Shown here: positions 11,640 to 21,312 of the stretch, piece after piece
How the letters are laid out: each line of letters starts with the position of its first letter
How positions within the stretch are numbered: position 1 is the stretch's first letter
Origin: Sepiola atlantica
Taxonomy: Eukaryota > Mollusca > Cephalopoda > Sepiida > Sepiolidae
DNA length: 64,000 nucleotides
Reading direction: 5' to 3'
Assembly (NCBI GenBank): GCA_963556195.1
Contig: OY744525.1
Coordinates: 54,514,446-54,578,445, forward strand
Translations under genes and position numbers: made by a program
Notes under the pieces: generated by a model
What the model saw: the letters and a program-made list of their open reading frames with translations, nothing else
Database searches by the model: none
Told to the model about the DNA's origin: nothing

Positions 11640-11875
11640 GTTTTGTCTTAGATGCTATCTTCCTAGGCATTACTTTTTCCTTTCTGATTATAAATGTGTT
11701 TATTCTGTTATCGGTCAGGGTGAGGAGACGGTCCCCTTGACTTAGGCAATTTATATCTTTGTTTCCAATCAATCAATGGCAGATTTTCTGGTGTAAGTTG
11801 TATTTTTCCCTAACATTAAAGACTGACCATTTGTATAAGTTTACCCTCGTGTGTAGACTAGTAAATAAGGCGTAC
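11640..11875 (+). mobile_element. U2-type element, mixed body C then B
   Basis: It begins with the type C segment 'gatgctatcttcctaggcat' and continues into a body B copy: 'ttatcggtcagggtgagg', 'gacttaggcaatttatat', 'ttttccctaacattaaagac' and an end of 'agactagtaaata'. It lies 50 bp after the previous body B copy in the same orientation, a partial tandem arrangement. Confidence 0.5.
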
Positions 11876-12388
11876 AGGTGTGTATTTACACACACAACGC
11901 TAAGACGTATACATTTTATTTATGTAACTTTTGAAATCAAAATGTAATAAGAAACAAATTCTGAGATTCACCGGAAATCATACGTTCGCCTCATTCACAT
12001 GGATCACACACCGACATAATCCGAATTTTTTCTTCTGTTAAATTAACTTTAGAAATCATATTTAAAAAATATAACTCTAAATTGCTGAGAGTTTCAGCGG
12101 TGACACCAACAACCACAGTGGCAAATTACTGACTTTTTACACAAAAATATTGCATAAAATAACAGTAGCAGTGTACATGACTTACCTATTTGTCTTATTT
12201 ACTATGAATCCATATAAAAAAATTAAAACATGCAATACGTCAGAATGTAATGGCCCAAATTTCAATAATCACACAAAAATTGTACAAAAGTTAAAAATAT
12301 TTTCAAAAATCATTTTCCCGTTAAAAAACTTTCAAATTCATACTAAAAAGGTGTACAATAAAAGCAAACATAGTTTCATTTGGATGTT

Positions 12389-12446
12389 TTTTTATGGAAA
12401 TTGCCCCAGACAAGGCATGAAGCCACTTGATGTAAAGAACTGAAAA
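12389..12446 (-). mobile_element. LINE/SINE 3' tail fragment
   Basis: The reverse complement reads '...ctttacatcaagtggcttca' followed by 'tgccttgtctggggcaa'. This matches the 3' tails at 32058-32120, 57007-57075 and 60533-60595, all + strand. The last two follow LINE C-terminal coding debris, so this is a mobile 3' end. 11876-12388 shows no supported gene. Confidence 0.6.
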
Positions 12447-12620
12447 AATACTACTTCAAGGTCAAAACATCCAACGATAAGTGCTAGATGGATAGATTCC
12501 TACCCAGGAAATAGCAATTCTTCCCCTTTTATCAGAAACATCACACAAGAGTGACGAGGCAACCGAAAGTAAACCCAAAGTCCACGTTCTACTCTTCTAA
12601 AATTTATATCATTCAGACTC

Positions 12621-12688
12621 CTGTTCTCATCTGGGATGTTATTCTCCCAATGTTTCGGTCGCTATAACTTTTGATTGTCTTCAGATGC
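12621..12688 (-). mobile_element. SINE 3' domain, inverted copy
   Basis: The reverse complement carries 'gcgaccgaaacattgggaga' and 'agatgagaacagg', matching the + strand copy at 12911-12955 (gaccgaaacgttgggagaac, aagatgagaat). The two face each other, so transcripts could fold. Confidence 0.5.
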
Positions 12689-12744
12689 ATCTATTCAAAC
12701 TCGGGCATATTTCTCTAGAACTCAGGAATCTGTATGCAAGAACA

Positions 12745-12965
12745 TCGTGGCGCAATGGATAAAAAGTGCTAAGTAATAATCAGTTCTAAGTAACAGTCCT
12801 CTGGGGCTGAAGGTTCAATCCTCAGTATAAGTGATACTTAGAATACAATCACAAATTACTTAAGACTTCTACACGGTCATGACACATACAGAGAAGGTCG
12901 GAGATTACATGGACCGAAACGTTGGGAGAACAACATTCAAGATGAGAATAATCCAAATAAAACTG
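12745..12965 (+). mobile_element. tRNA-derived SINE
   Basis: A box-A-like 'tggcgcaatgg' at 12748 and a box-B-like 'ggttcaatcc' at 12812 have the sequence and roughly the spacing of internal RNA polymerase III promoters. They are followed by a non-tRNA body (gaccgaaacgttgggaga) and an A-rich end. The tRNA-like part does not form a clean cloverleaf, so this is a SINE and not a tRNA gene. Confidence 0.65.
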
Positions 12966-13330
12966 TGTTTGTTTTTATTGTACAAATTTTTAAAAGTGAT
13001 TTTGAATCTTTATTTAACAGGAAAATAGATTTGATCTTTTCAAAATATTTGAAACTTGAGAATAAGATGAGATAACAGAAATTACCAATCCTCATTCAAA
13101 AAATTCTGAAACATAAAACTTAATTTCAGCCAAGAAAAATATGTGGTTTCATTTTTGGGTTACAATATTAATGTATAAAGATAAAAAAAACAGTTACTTA
13201 AATTTGGTTAGAGCAGCATAGATGCCCCCAACTACTACAATGGTAACGGAAAATGACTGTCTTTTTAAAAAATCATCGATAATGTTTTACTAATATTAAT
13301 GATAGTTTATTTTCTGCAAATAAATAGTTA

Positions 13331-13372
13331 AAAGTGTAGTATCTATTCTTAGCATCCCAGCGACATCAGATG
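13331..13372 (+). mobile_element. U2-headed fragment
   Basis: 'aaagtgtagtatctattctt' matches U2 snRNA with one substitution and a one-base insertion, followed by 'agcatcccagcgacatcag'. It is an isolated truncated head in AT-rich DNA. A (TA)n run lies at about 13530-13551. Confidence 0.5.
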
Positions 13373-13527
13373 TTTTACTATCGATGAAACTATTGCGTAT
13401 ATTTAAGAAAATATAACAATGCAAATTACAAATGTATATTACACAATATTAATTTATTAGAAACTGTTTAAAAATAAATATGCAAATTAGAAATACTTAA
13501 AGCTGTTTATGGCTGTTTGCAGATTAC

Positions 13528-13559
<32 letters not shown>

Positions 13560-13959
13560 AATTGTAATGGTGTATCATAGAATTGAATAAGCATAAACTG
13601 TTTTCATGTTAATATAGTTAGGATAGGTGAAAAAAAACTTTTACATTTATTCATTTAGATAAGTTGTGCAAGACAATTTCGACATATTTTGGAAAAGAAA
13701 GAAAAAAACGTCATATCCTAATCGATAGTAAAGTAAATTTGTATGAATCAGTTGTTGGTTTCCCAGATGTTTTCTAGAATCAGGTACTTACAAGTAAAGG
13801 TTACCAACATCCATAAGTGAAAGTTGTGCTATGGAACCGACTGGATTCGAACTTGGCACACTCAGGACATCAATCCACGTCATTATTTATTTCACCAATA
13901 AGTGATGTATTCTGAAAATTCAAACTGCATCTCTTGAAGGTTCTTTTGCTGAATACAGC

Positions 13960-14690
13960 TCATTCAAAGAAGTCACTCTGAACCTACACCATGGCCTCCA
14001 GGCAAGATCTGAACTTCGAACAAGTAGCTTACACTGTGACCTTCGAGAGACATCTGAACACCAATCTGATCCTGACAATCAGTTCGTCCTTGCTGTTGCA
14101 AGAAGTATTGTGGGGGTCGTTTTTAACTGTGCCTAACACATAATGCTTCATGAGGTTGTAATCAGGCGAGTTGAGGGGGATGGAGATGTTTGGAGATGTT
14201 AAGTCATTGAAGTTCTTAGACAGTTACATGGGTTTTCCCAGAGGTGTGATATGGAGCTGAGTCCTGCTGCCATATTTTTGACTTTCTCGCAGTCACCCTC
14301 TCCACCCAATGTTTGACAACAATTCAACATAGCCATCTGAATTTAGTCTGAATTTTCTTTCAAAGATGTGGGGCAACATAATGTGGTCTTCACTGGAAAA
14401 ACCTTGAAAGACCATCACAGTTTCAGGGTAATTTATCTTTATGACATGTGGGACTTAATGTAGACTGTAGGATAGCCACCTGTTGTTCTGCATGTTGTGT
14501 AACTGTTCCTGAGAAAAATTAGGGCATCCCTAACTCGACTGGGTGCCTAACCATGTTGAAGAATTTCTTGTCTTTTGTAAGGTGGTTCTCTTGTGCTTTA
14601 GGAGTGAGTAATTGGCCCTTGCGACTCTTGTATGAAGAGTATTAAAGATCGTTGTTTAACGCTTTCTTCATAGTCGCCATCTATGCGTCT
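13960..14690 (-). pseudogene. Decayed mariner-like transposase
   Basis: Broken frames on the minus strand give mariner-family signatures in order. Near 14400-14330 there is VMVFQGF, SSEDHIMLPH and GYVELL. Near 14260 there is QDSAPYHTSGKTH, the region of the second catalytic Asp. Near 14130-13990 there are YVLGTVKND, NSKDELIVRI and FRSCLEAMV. Several frameshifts and stops separate them, so no transposase can be made. In the family this enzyme cuts and pastes DNA at TA sites. No flanking terminal repeats were found. Confidence 0.65.
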
Positions 14691-14862
14691 AAAAGTCGGC
14701 ATTGTCTTGCCTGGACCTTGCTATACTGCTTTTGCAGCTTCTAGTGGAATTTCGCTGTATATGTACAATACACCTGCTAGCCACTGCTTCCACATCTCCA
14801 TCACAATTCTCCAGCTCACATCTCATGGCCTGCAAGGTATTCAAAAAGCACTAAGACTTTTT

Positions 14863-14865
14863 AGC

Positions 14866-14911
<46 letters not shown>
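14863..14911 (+). repeat. (CAT)n microsatellite
   Basis: About 16 perfect CAT/ATC units. It yields a poly-His stretch in one frame, which I regard as meaningless. Region 14912-15405 has no supported gene. Confidence 0.9.
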
Positions 14912-14912
<1 letters not shown>

Positions 14913-15405
14913 ATATCTGCAGATTGTTTCTCCTGTCAGACAATATTCTACAGCAGCTACATCATAAGCAACAGCTTCCATATGAAAAACCAAAGGACAC
15001 TCGGGCCAGGATTCATCTTAACAACAGGTATCAACCGATACGTGCACTAGCATTTTCACCCAAAGGACTCTTTAGCCAGGATAACAATCATCATCATCTT
15101 ATGGTAACGATCCATCTTTTACTGTCGACTCGTTGAATCATGAACTCTTTTCCTAATGGTCACATTTATTTCTTTGAAATAAATGCCACCTTATATTTTG
15201 CTGCATGCACGAGTTTGTTTTTCCTTCTTTGTCATTGCCGTATTTATGCCTGTATCTTCTGAGGTGAAAGACTGATCCTCACCAGTGATCGGCTCTTGCA
15301 ACACACATTCTTCCACTCCAACTACAGCGTAAATAATACTACTACTTGTAATGATATTCCCTTTAGTTTATAACGGACTATTCGAATCTTTTTATTCTTT
15401 CCTTT

Positions 15406-15560
15406 TGTTATAGTACTAAATAATGATCGAAGCAAAGCATGTGTTTTATGTTTCGAATCCAAGATGGCTAACCCGCATTTATTCACATCTCGTTCAGGTT
15501 ACAGTGCAAACCTTTGTCTTGTGATTAGGGGGATAACTCTGGTTAAACCCTACTAAAACA
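15406..15560 (-). repeat. 3' LTR of the gypsy element
   Basis: On the minus strand it starts TGTTTTAGTAGGGTTTAACC and ends ...AGTACTATAACA. It is preceded on the minus strand by the purine run AAAAGAGA, a plausible polypurine tract. The segments 'aatccaagatggct' and 'gggggataactctg' also occur in the other LTR. Confidence 0.8.
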
Positions 15561-15891
15561 TCTCTTTTAGGTAATTATTTTTATTTTATTCATTTATTTA
15601 AATTTCCAGTCTGGTAGGTGGTCTTGACAATCTTCCGGACCTAGTTGTTACATAGTCTGGGGGAGTGGTCGATTGATGCACCATTTTCTCACTTTGATTT
15701 ATTGAGGTTTTGGCATTTTCAGGACTTTCCACTTCCTCTGTCTCTCTGTTGGGAGGTGGTCTTGGTACGATATGTCGGCGGTTGCTTCAGATGTATCCTC
15801 TGTTGTCGTCTGTTTCAACAATGTATGATCGTGGGGTAAGGGCGTTTCCAACTATAGTGCCTTCCTGGCTGGGGGTATTTGGGCTTCTAAC

Positions 15892-16800
15892 CTACACATG
15901 GGTTCCCGTCTCAAAAGGTTTCAGCTCTCTTACTCTGTGTCTCTGGTTGTGTGTGTGTTGTTGTTGAGCCTTCTTGTACTTATCCCTCTGCTGAATAGGC
16001 TTGAAGTTAGGCCACTTGGGTGTGAGTAGCTTTGGGTGGATTGGAACATTGGTTCTTAATTTTCTTCCTATTAGAAGTTCGCTGGGAGAATATCCACAGT
16101 CCATTTGGGTCGCTACATGGGCTAGTAGGGACATATATGGGTCTCATGCTTTTCTCAGCAATGTCTTAATTATTTTTACTGCTGCTTCTGCTGCTCCATT
16201 GCTTTGGGAAAATCTAGGGCTATTTGTGATGTATTGAAGTCACCAGATTCTTGCAATATCAGCAAATTCTCTTGACATATACTGGCTTCCTGGGTCTGTT
16301 CTCAGCATCATTGGTACTCCATGTCTGGCAAATAGGGATTTCAGGATTTCTATCACTGTTCTGGAGGTAATTGAACTCAGTTGAGTGAATTTGATGTATT
16401 TCAAAAAATAGTCGGCCACGACTAATGTAGGTTTAGCTCGAATAAGTCAGAAGCTAAGATGTGCCAGGGTCTTGGTGGGAGTTTGGTTGTCAATAGTTGT
16501 TCAGTCGGTCGGTGTCTAAGTCTGGCACATTTTTCACAGTTCTCCACTGTGTTCTTTATCTGGTTAGATAATCCTGGCCACCAGATTGATTGGTGGGCTC
16601 GTTGTCGGCACCTGGTAATTCCTTGGTAACCATAGTGGATCTTGCTGATTATCTCTAGTCTCATCCACTGGGGACCACAATCTGTGTCCCATACATTAGT
16701 AGACCTTCCTCCATGTAGTGTCTCCTCGATGGGCCCAATATGGCTTGAGTAGCATAGGAACTTGTTTCTTTGAAGGGCATCTCTTTTTAACAAAGTTTAT
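15892..16800 (-). pseudogene. Gypsy integrase
   Basis: The upstream part (16422-16793) has the zinc-binding region ending VENCEKCARLRHRP, with the typical SIWWPGLSNQI in between. The second His of the usual HxGHQG is Tyr here (HYGYQG). The catalytic core follows: LASDLFE (near 16440), RTDPGSQY (near 16300) and SNGAAEAAV (near 16190), the family's D, D and E positions. A stop interrupts the core near 16235. The C-terminal part 15892-16134 includes YSPSELLIGRKLRTNVP, typical of this family. 15561-15890 is diverged pol tail. Confidence 0.8.
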
Positions 16801-17112
16801 GATGCATGTACATATGTCATCATTGCTGGTGGCTTCCCTTATATCTGCCAACCGTCTATCCATTGCAGGCAGGGAGTGCATGATAGCCTGTACAAGTATT
16901 GCTGAGATTTCCTCCAGTTCTTAATATTGGTTGATTGGCATGTTGTTGTGCATGACTCTTGATAGAGCATCGGCAGTGTATAGTTCCTTGCCGGGTACAT
17001 GATGGATTTTTTAACTGAATCTCATGAGGCATTTGCAGAATCTCCGTACTTTGGCTGGTAATTCACTGATATCTTTACTGCCTAGTAGGGGTACGAGCGG
17101 TTTATGGTCTGT

Positions 17113-17499
17113 CTATATTGTGAATTCCAACCCTATGAGGTAATCGGAGAATCGTTCACATCCCCAGGTTATAACTAAGGATTTCTTCTCCATCTGAGCG
17201 TATCGGATTTCCAACATTGCTCTTGATGCATATGTTACCGGGTGCAATCTTGCATCTTCCTGCTGCTGTAGGAGTACTGATCCAAGGCCACAAGATGAAG
17301 CATCTGTGGATATTATTGTTTTTTTTTTTGTTGGACTGTACAATGACAGAACTGGTGCCGAACACAAGACTTCTTTTATGGAGTTGAAGTCTCTTTTTTG
17401 TTCGCTTTCCCATATACACACGTTCTTCTGGCTCACTAAGTCCTGTAGCGGCTTTGTCATTTCTGCTAGGTTTGGGATAAACTTCTCCATTTGGTTCAC
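17113..17499 (-). pseudogene. Gypsy RNase H region
   Basis: The connection segment between RT and RNase H (NLAEMTKPLQDLV) is followed by STDASSCGLGSVLLQQ, the first catalytic Asp motif of Ty3/gypsy RNase H. YAQMEKKSLVI and FSDYLIGLEF then match the family. About 128 residues are open, an unusually intact stretch, then the frame breaks. Confidence 0.85.
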
Positions 17500-17639
17500 T
17501 TTTCCAAGAAATCTGCGAGTTTTTGTTATATTGTTTGGTGCTGGGAAGTTGTGGACTCCGGAAACTCTGTCTGGGTCAGGCCTTAGGCCGTCAGTGCTGA
17601 GGATATGTCCTAAGAACTTTAGTGACGTTTTAGATATCT

Positions 17640-18460
17640 CACATTTTTGTGGATTTAGGATTACTCAGGCTGCTCGAATTTTCTTTAATGTGGCTTTTAA
17701 CCGTGTGTCGTGCTCACTTTGGCTCCTCCCATGTACCAGTATGTCATCCAGCATACATATTGCCCCTTCTTGCTGTTCCAGTATGGCTGACATCTGCCTC
17801 TGAAATATCTCGCTGGCTGACATGATTTGAAATGGTAGCCGATTGAATTGAAATCTGCCAAATGGAGTAATGAAGGTTGTCAGTCTGCAGGACTCTTGTG
17901 ACAATGGGAATTACCAGTATCCACTGCTTGCGTCTAACTTGGTCATGACTTTGGCTCCATCCAATTGGGCTAGCACATAGTCGACTGTCGGTAACATATG
18001 CAGTTCTCGTTTGACATGCGTGTTTAGTTTTGTCAGGTAAACACATTCTAACTGTTTCGTTGTCCTTTGGCAGCACAACTATGGGGGAACACCATTCTGT
18101 GGGCTCTTCAATCCTGCTTATTACCCCTATCTTCCATCCTTTTGAGTTCTCTCTGTGTCTCCTTCATTAATGGTAAGGGTATGCAACTTGGTGTTGAGAT
18201 GGAGTAGGGTTTAGCATCTTCGCGTAGGTGTATGGTGTAGCTTTCCCCGAATATGCCGAGGCCCTTAGACAGGTCTCTCATCTCTTTTCTCGGGTCAAAC
18301 GGTCGCACATAAGTATCTCTGATGCTATGTACAGCAGAGGATACAGTCACTATGCCAAGTGCTTCAATGGCCGGTCTTCCTAATAGTGGTTTCTCCAAGT
18401 CGGGAATGACATATATTTTGTGTTGTCCATCGCCCTTTATTTCCTTGGATAGTTGCATTT
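17640..18460 (-). pseudogene. Gypsy reverse transcriptase, broken
   Basis: RT motifs are spread over several frames: LLGRPAIEALGI and a RT leader at 18108-18458, then TPFGRFQFNRLPFQI and MLDDILVHG in 17665-17904. The latter corresponds to the YxDD active site, with Leu preceding DD. A frameshift lies near 17900-18100. Confidence 0.85.
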
Positions 18461-18627
18461 AGTTCTCCAGTCACCTTTAGAGTGTTATCGTATGGACGAT
18501 GTAGCTTCCCCTTTGCTGCGGCTAGTGCCGGTAAATGCATTCGTCTATAAATGCGTTCTGCGATTGCGCTGACATCAATTCCAGAGTCGATTTTGAAGTT
18601 CACTGGCGTGTTATTTATTACTGTCAA
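18460..18627 (-). pseudogene. Gypsy aspartic protease
   Basis: VNFKIDSGIDVSAIAE carries the D-S/T-G active-site triad of retroelement proteases, which cleave the Gag-Pol polyprotein. The frame is lost soon after. Confidence 0.75.
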
Positions 18628-18663
18628 ATCAATTCATTCTCTATTTATTGCCAGATCAATTCA

Positions 18664-19459
18664 TTATGGTTTGATGTGTCTAATTTCAGCTACAGTCAAT
18701 AGACCCACAGTGATGTTGTCGTTGTTGCTATAAGAGTAGTACGCGTCATAGTATACCTCGTAGACTTTCTTCGACCTGCAACACTGTGCGTAATGGCCGA
18801 CTATTTTACAGTTGTGGCATTCTGCCAGAATGGTGAAGCGTGCAACAGTGATATCCTGTTTCTGGCTTGCACTGTTGTCTATACCCTTTTGGTTCATAGT
18901 TTTGGCGATTCCTAGAAGAGTTCTCTCCTCTTTTGTCATAGTTTCTTTTCTTTTGGTAATATCTGTCAACTGTGTGAACGACAGTGTCCTCTTCTAGTTG
19001 CTCGCCTCTATTTTTTTCAGTAGGCCATAATAATCTTTGTTGGGACTTCATGGTTTCCTTTTGGCGCACCGTTTTGACTGCGCCTTTCAGACTGAGGTCA
19101 GGTATCATTACAAGAGTTTCGTATAAGTGTACATCTCTGTACTCCACAACGATTCTATCTCGTATGAACTCGTCTTCAAGTCCCCTTAGGTTGCATGTCT
19201 TCGCTAACACGTGTAAGTCTGTAACAAAGGCATCAATAGACTCACCTTCTTGTTGACAGCGCTTGTTGAACATGGCTCGTTCATATATAACGTTTGTGCT
19301 GGCCGTGAAGTGCTTGTCGAACTTTTGTTTGACTATGTCAAACTTTTCCAAGTACTGTGATAACTTGAATGTGGCCAAGACGTCCTCGGCTTTGTCACCC
19401 ATACTATATATGAGGGGATCCACTTGGACTCTTTCGGGTGTCTCTTTAAGGCCGGACAC
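18664..19459 (-). pseudogene. Gypsy Gag with zinc knuckle
   Basis: The frame 18806-19459 (217 residues) carries a capsid-like helical region (FDIVKQKFDKHF, ERAMFNKRCQQEGESIDAFV, IRDRIVVEYRD) typical of metazoan Ty3/gypsy Gag. In an overlapping frame, 18664-18969 has a C-x2-C-x4-H-x4-C zinc knuckle (CHNCKIVGHYAQCC) that in this family binds the element's RNA. A frameshift near 18810-18830 separates the two. Confidence 0.8.
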
Positions 19460-19654
19460 AGTTTTGTAGCGACTAAATCTCCTTATCCACTTTGGTCATT
19501 GTCCTGACTGGTCGAATGAATATGGCTCTGGCGTCAACACGTTGCTGTTCATTTTGTTTTGTTTTAATTCCGATTTGTGGCTCGGCTATTTTGTTTGTCT
19601 AACACGTGTACTCCTTACCTTATGCTCTACTATTCTGCTTTCGGTTTTATTAAA

Positions 19655-19672
19655 ATCCAACTTCTGACACCA
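19655..19672 (-). other. Primer-binding site, tRNA-Leu type
   Basis: Directly inside the 5' LTR the minus strand reads TGGTGTCAGAAGTTGGAT. This is complementary, with one mismatch, to the 3' end of a tRNA-Leu ending ...CCACTTCTGACACCA. In the family this tRNA primes minus-strand DNA synthesis. Confidence 0.75.
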
Positions 19673-19787
19673 TGGTATTGTACTGAATAATGAGCGAAGC
19701 AAATCACGTGTTTTAGGTTTCGGATCCAAGATGGCTGATCCGCGTCTCGTGGTAAGGGGGATAACTCTGTTTGGTTAAACCCTACTA
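19673..19787 (-). repeat. 5' LTR of the gypsy element, shortened
   Basis: It shares 'aatccaagatggct' and 'gggggataactctg' with the LTR at 15406-15560. It lacks an internal block of about 50 bp and the last five bases. At its outer edge it meets the U2-like head of the next element without spacer. Confidence 0.75.
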
Positions 19788-20140
19788 TATTGGCCTTTTG
19801 GCTAAGATCAAAGTGTAGTATCTGTTCTGATTGATACTGCACCCCATAGACTGGTATTGTCTTGGCCTTCGGGGCTTGATTTACGCCCGTCTATGGGTCT
19901 GTCCTGTGCAGTTCTAGGAGGTCCACCCTCCCAGGCTTCGCCTCCCCTCTTTGGGGAGGAGTAAGTTTATTGCTTACTGCCTGAGGCACCCCTACCGGGG
20001 AATGCCGACGTGCTGCCCAGGCAATTTTTAAACCCCACTTTGCCGACCCGACCTTGGGTCACATCTTACTTGTGGGAGTAAGATAAAAACTGGCCTTGTG
20101 CCTAACTCCTGGAGAGGAGTAAATCAATACTATAACACCT
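19788..20140 (+). mobile_element. U2-headed SINE-like element, body A, near full length
   Basis: The head (19791-19832: tggccttttggctaagatca, then aagtgtagtatctgttctga) matches nucleotides about 11-48 of U2 snRNA with one inserted A and a few changes. The sequence then leaves U2. Body A contains visible stems: ccatagac with gtctatgg, cccaggcttcgcctccc, agtaag with cttact, and tgcctg with caggca enclosing 'cccctaccggggaatgcc'. It ends near 'cacatcttacttgtgggagt'. It has no ORF. Copies or pieces lie at 20735-21312 (-), 21780-22020, 40660-40800 and 51683-51995. It resembles a SINE with an snRNA-derived head; a processed U2 pseudogene alone cannot explain the shared body. Confidence 0.7.
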
Positions 20141-20734
20141 TTCTTTATTACCTACGACTGTTAATAAACAGAAAGAGAGAGGGAGGGAGACGTATAGAAT
20201 AAGAGCATGGTTTTAAAAATATACAGTGGGAGAGAGTGAAAGTGATAGATAGAAATTTAGTAAGAGATGGGTCATATTTGTAAATTACATCTAATTAGAA
20301 CAATTTAATTGGAAGTTTTTTCAAACATTACTCAATTTCAAAACTGATGAATATTTTAGTATGCATTTTCTGTGATTAAAATATATAGGAAAAAAAACTT
20401 AGGGAAACAAACGCTGGTTAACTCAGTTTTAAGGTACGTGCAAAATGAATGGCTGATCCCCAAAATATAAAAAGATTTTAACCCCCTCCCTTCACCTAAA
20501 AATTCACCAAAATTCAGAAAATCAACCAATTTTAATGAGATTTTCAATATTTATTACTCAACGATCACGGACTATAATGAATCCATTATTATATTTTTAA
20601 TCTTAGTGAAAATGTATTATTTTGTGAAAACAAAATTCGCGTTTACTAAAGTTACATTTCCGCTACGTTGATTCATTCAGCTTTATTATAATTATAGATA
20701 AATTTAGACTCATCAAGTTATTTATCTACCTCCC
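20141..20734. other. No gene seen
   Basis: Purine-rich simple sequence (gaaagagagagggaggga) near 20170, then AT-rich DNA. The open frame at 20356-20547 shows no homology signal. Confidence 0.4.
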
Positions 20735-21312
20735 ACAGCGGTAAGATGTGACACAAGGTCGGAAAGTGGGATTTGATAAGTCAGCACCCTAGAAGAAGAG
20801 CACTATAACCTTAAAAAAATCGCCTGGGCAGCCCCGTCAGCATTTCCCGGTAGGGGCGCCTCAGGCGATTAGCAATAAACTAACCCCTTTTCAAAGGGTG
20901 AGAAGGCAAAGCCTGGGAGGGTGAACCTCCTAGAACTGCACAGGACAGACCCACAGACCTGCGTAAATCAAGCCCCGAAGGTCAAGACAATACCGATCTA
21001 TGGGGTGCCTTCCTCCCACAAGGTAAGATGTGACACAAGGTCGAGAAAGTGGGATTTGAAAAGCCAGCGCCCGAGAAGATGAGCACTCTGCCTACAAAAA
21101 ATGCCTGGGCAGCCCCGTCGGCATTCCCCGGTAGGGGCGCCTCAGGCAGTAAGCTATAAACTTACTCCTCCCCAAAGAGGGGAGGCAAAGCCTGGGAGGG
21201 TGGACAGGACAGATCCACAGACCGGCATCATCAAGACCCGAAGACCAAGACGATACCAGTCTATGGGGTGCAGTATCCATCGGAACAAATACTATACTTT
21301 GCTCTTAGCCAA
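20735..21312 (-). mobile_element. Two tandem body A elements, one with a U2 head
   Basis: Two minus-strand body A units lie head-to-tail: 20735-21005 and 21011-21312. Each carries the 'gtaagatgtgacacaaggtc' end segment and a 'gcctgggagggtg' segment. The second ends (reverse complement 'gagttggctaagagcaaagt' then 'atagtatttgttc') in a diverged U2 head. The first lacks the head and is joined where the next unit's tail begins. Short open frames here are translations of the repeat. Confidence 0.7.

Larger units (their letters stand above)
15406..19787 (-). mobile_element. Ty3/gypsy LTR retrotransposon, decayed
   Basis: A minus-strand element of about 4.4 kb with short LTRs (15406-15560 and 19673-19787), a tRNA-Leu-type primer-binding site just inside the 5' LTR, and gag, protease, RT, RNase H and integrase in canonical Ty3/gypsy order. 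All coding regions are broken by stops and frameshifts. The two LTRs differ: the 5' LTR lacks about 50 bp present in the other and its terminal aaaca, so the insertion is old. The other LTR ends TG...CA. Confidence 0.9.

Noticed and set aside
12745..12830. A tRNA gene
   Set aside because: A- and B-box-like motifs are present but no complete cloverleaf forms and a SINE body follows.
13838..13870. A minus-strand B-box-like 'gttcgaatcc' suggesting another SINE
   Set aside because: No convincing A box or repeat partner was found in the window.
14683..14967. Open frame with a poly-His tract
   Set aside because: The His run is a (CAT)n microsatellite and the rest overlaps the end of a mariner relic on the other strand.
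15645..19469. Plus-strand open frames inside the gypsy element
   Set aside because: They are antisense shadows of the minus-strand gag-pol coding sequence.
19788..19835. A functional U2 snRNA gene
   Set aside because: Similarity ends near nt 48 of U2; the Sm site and the later stem-loops are missing and a repeat body follows.
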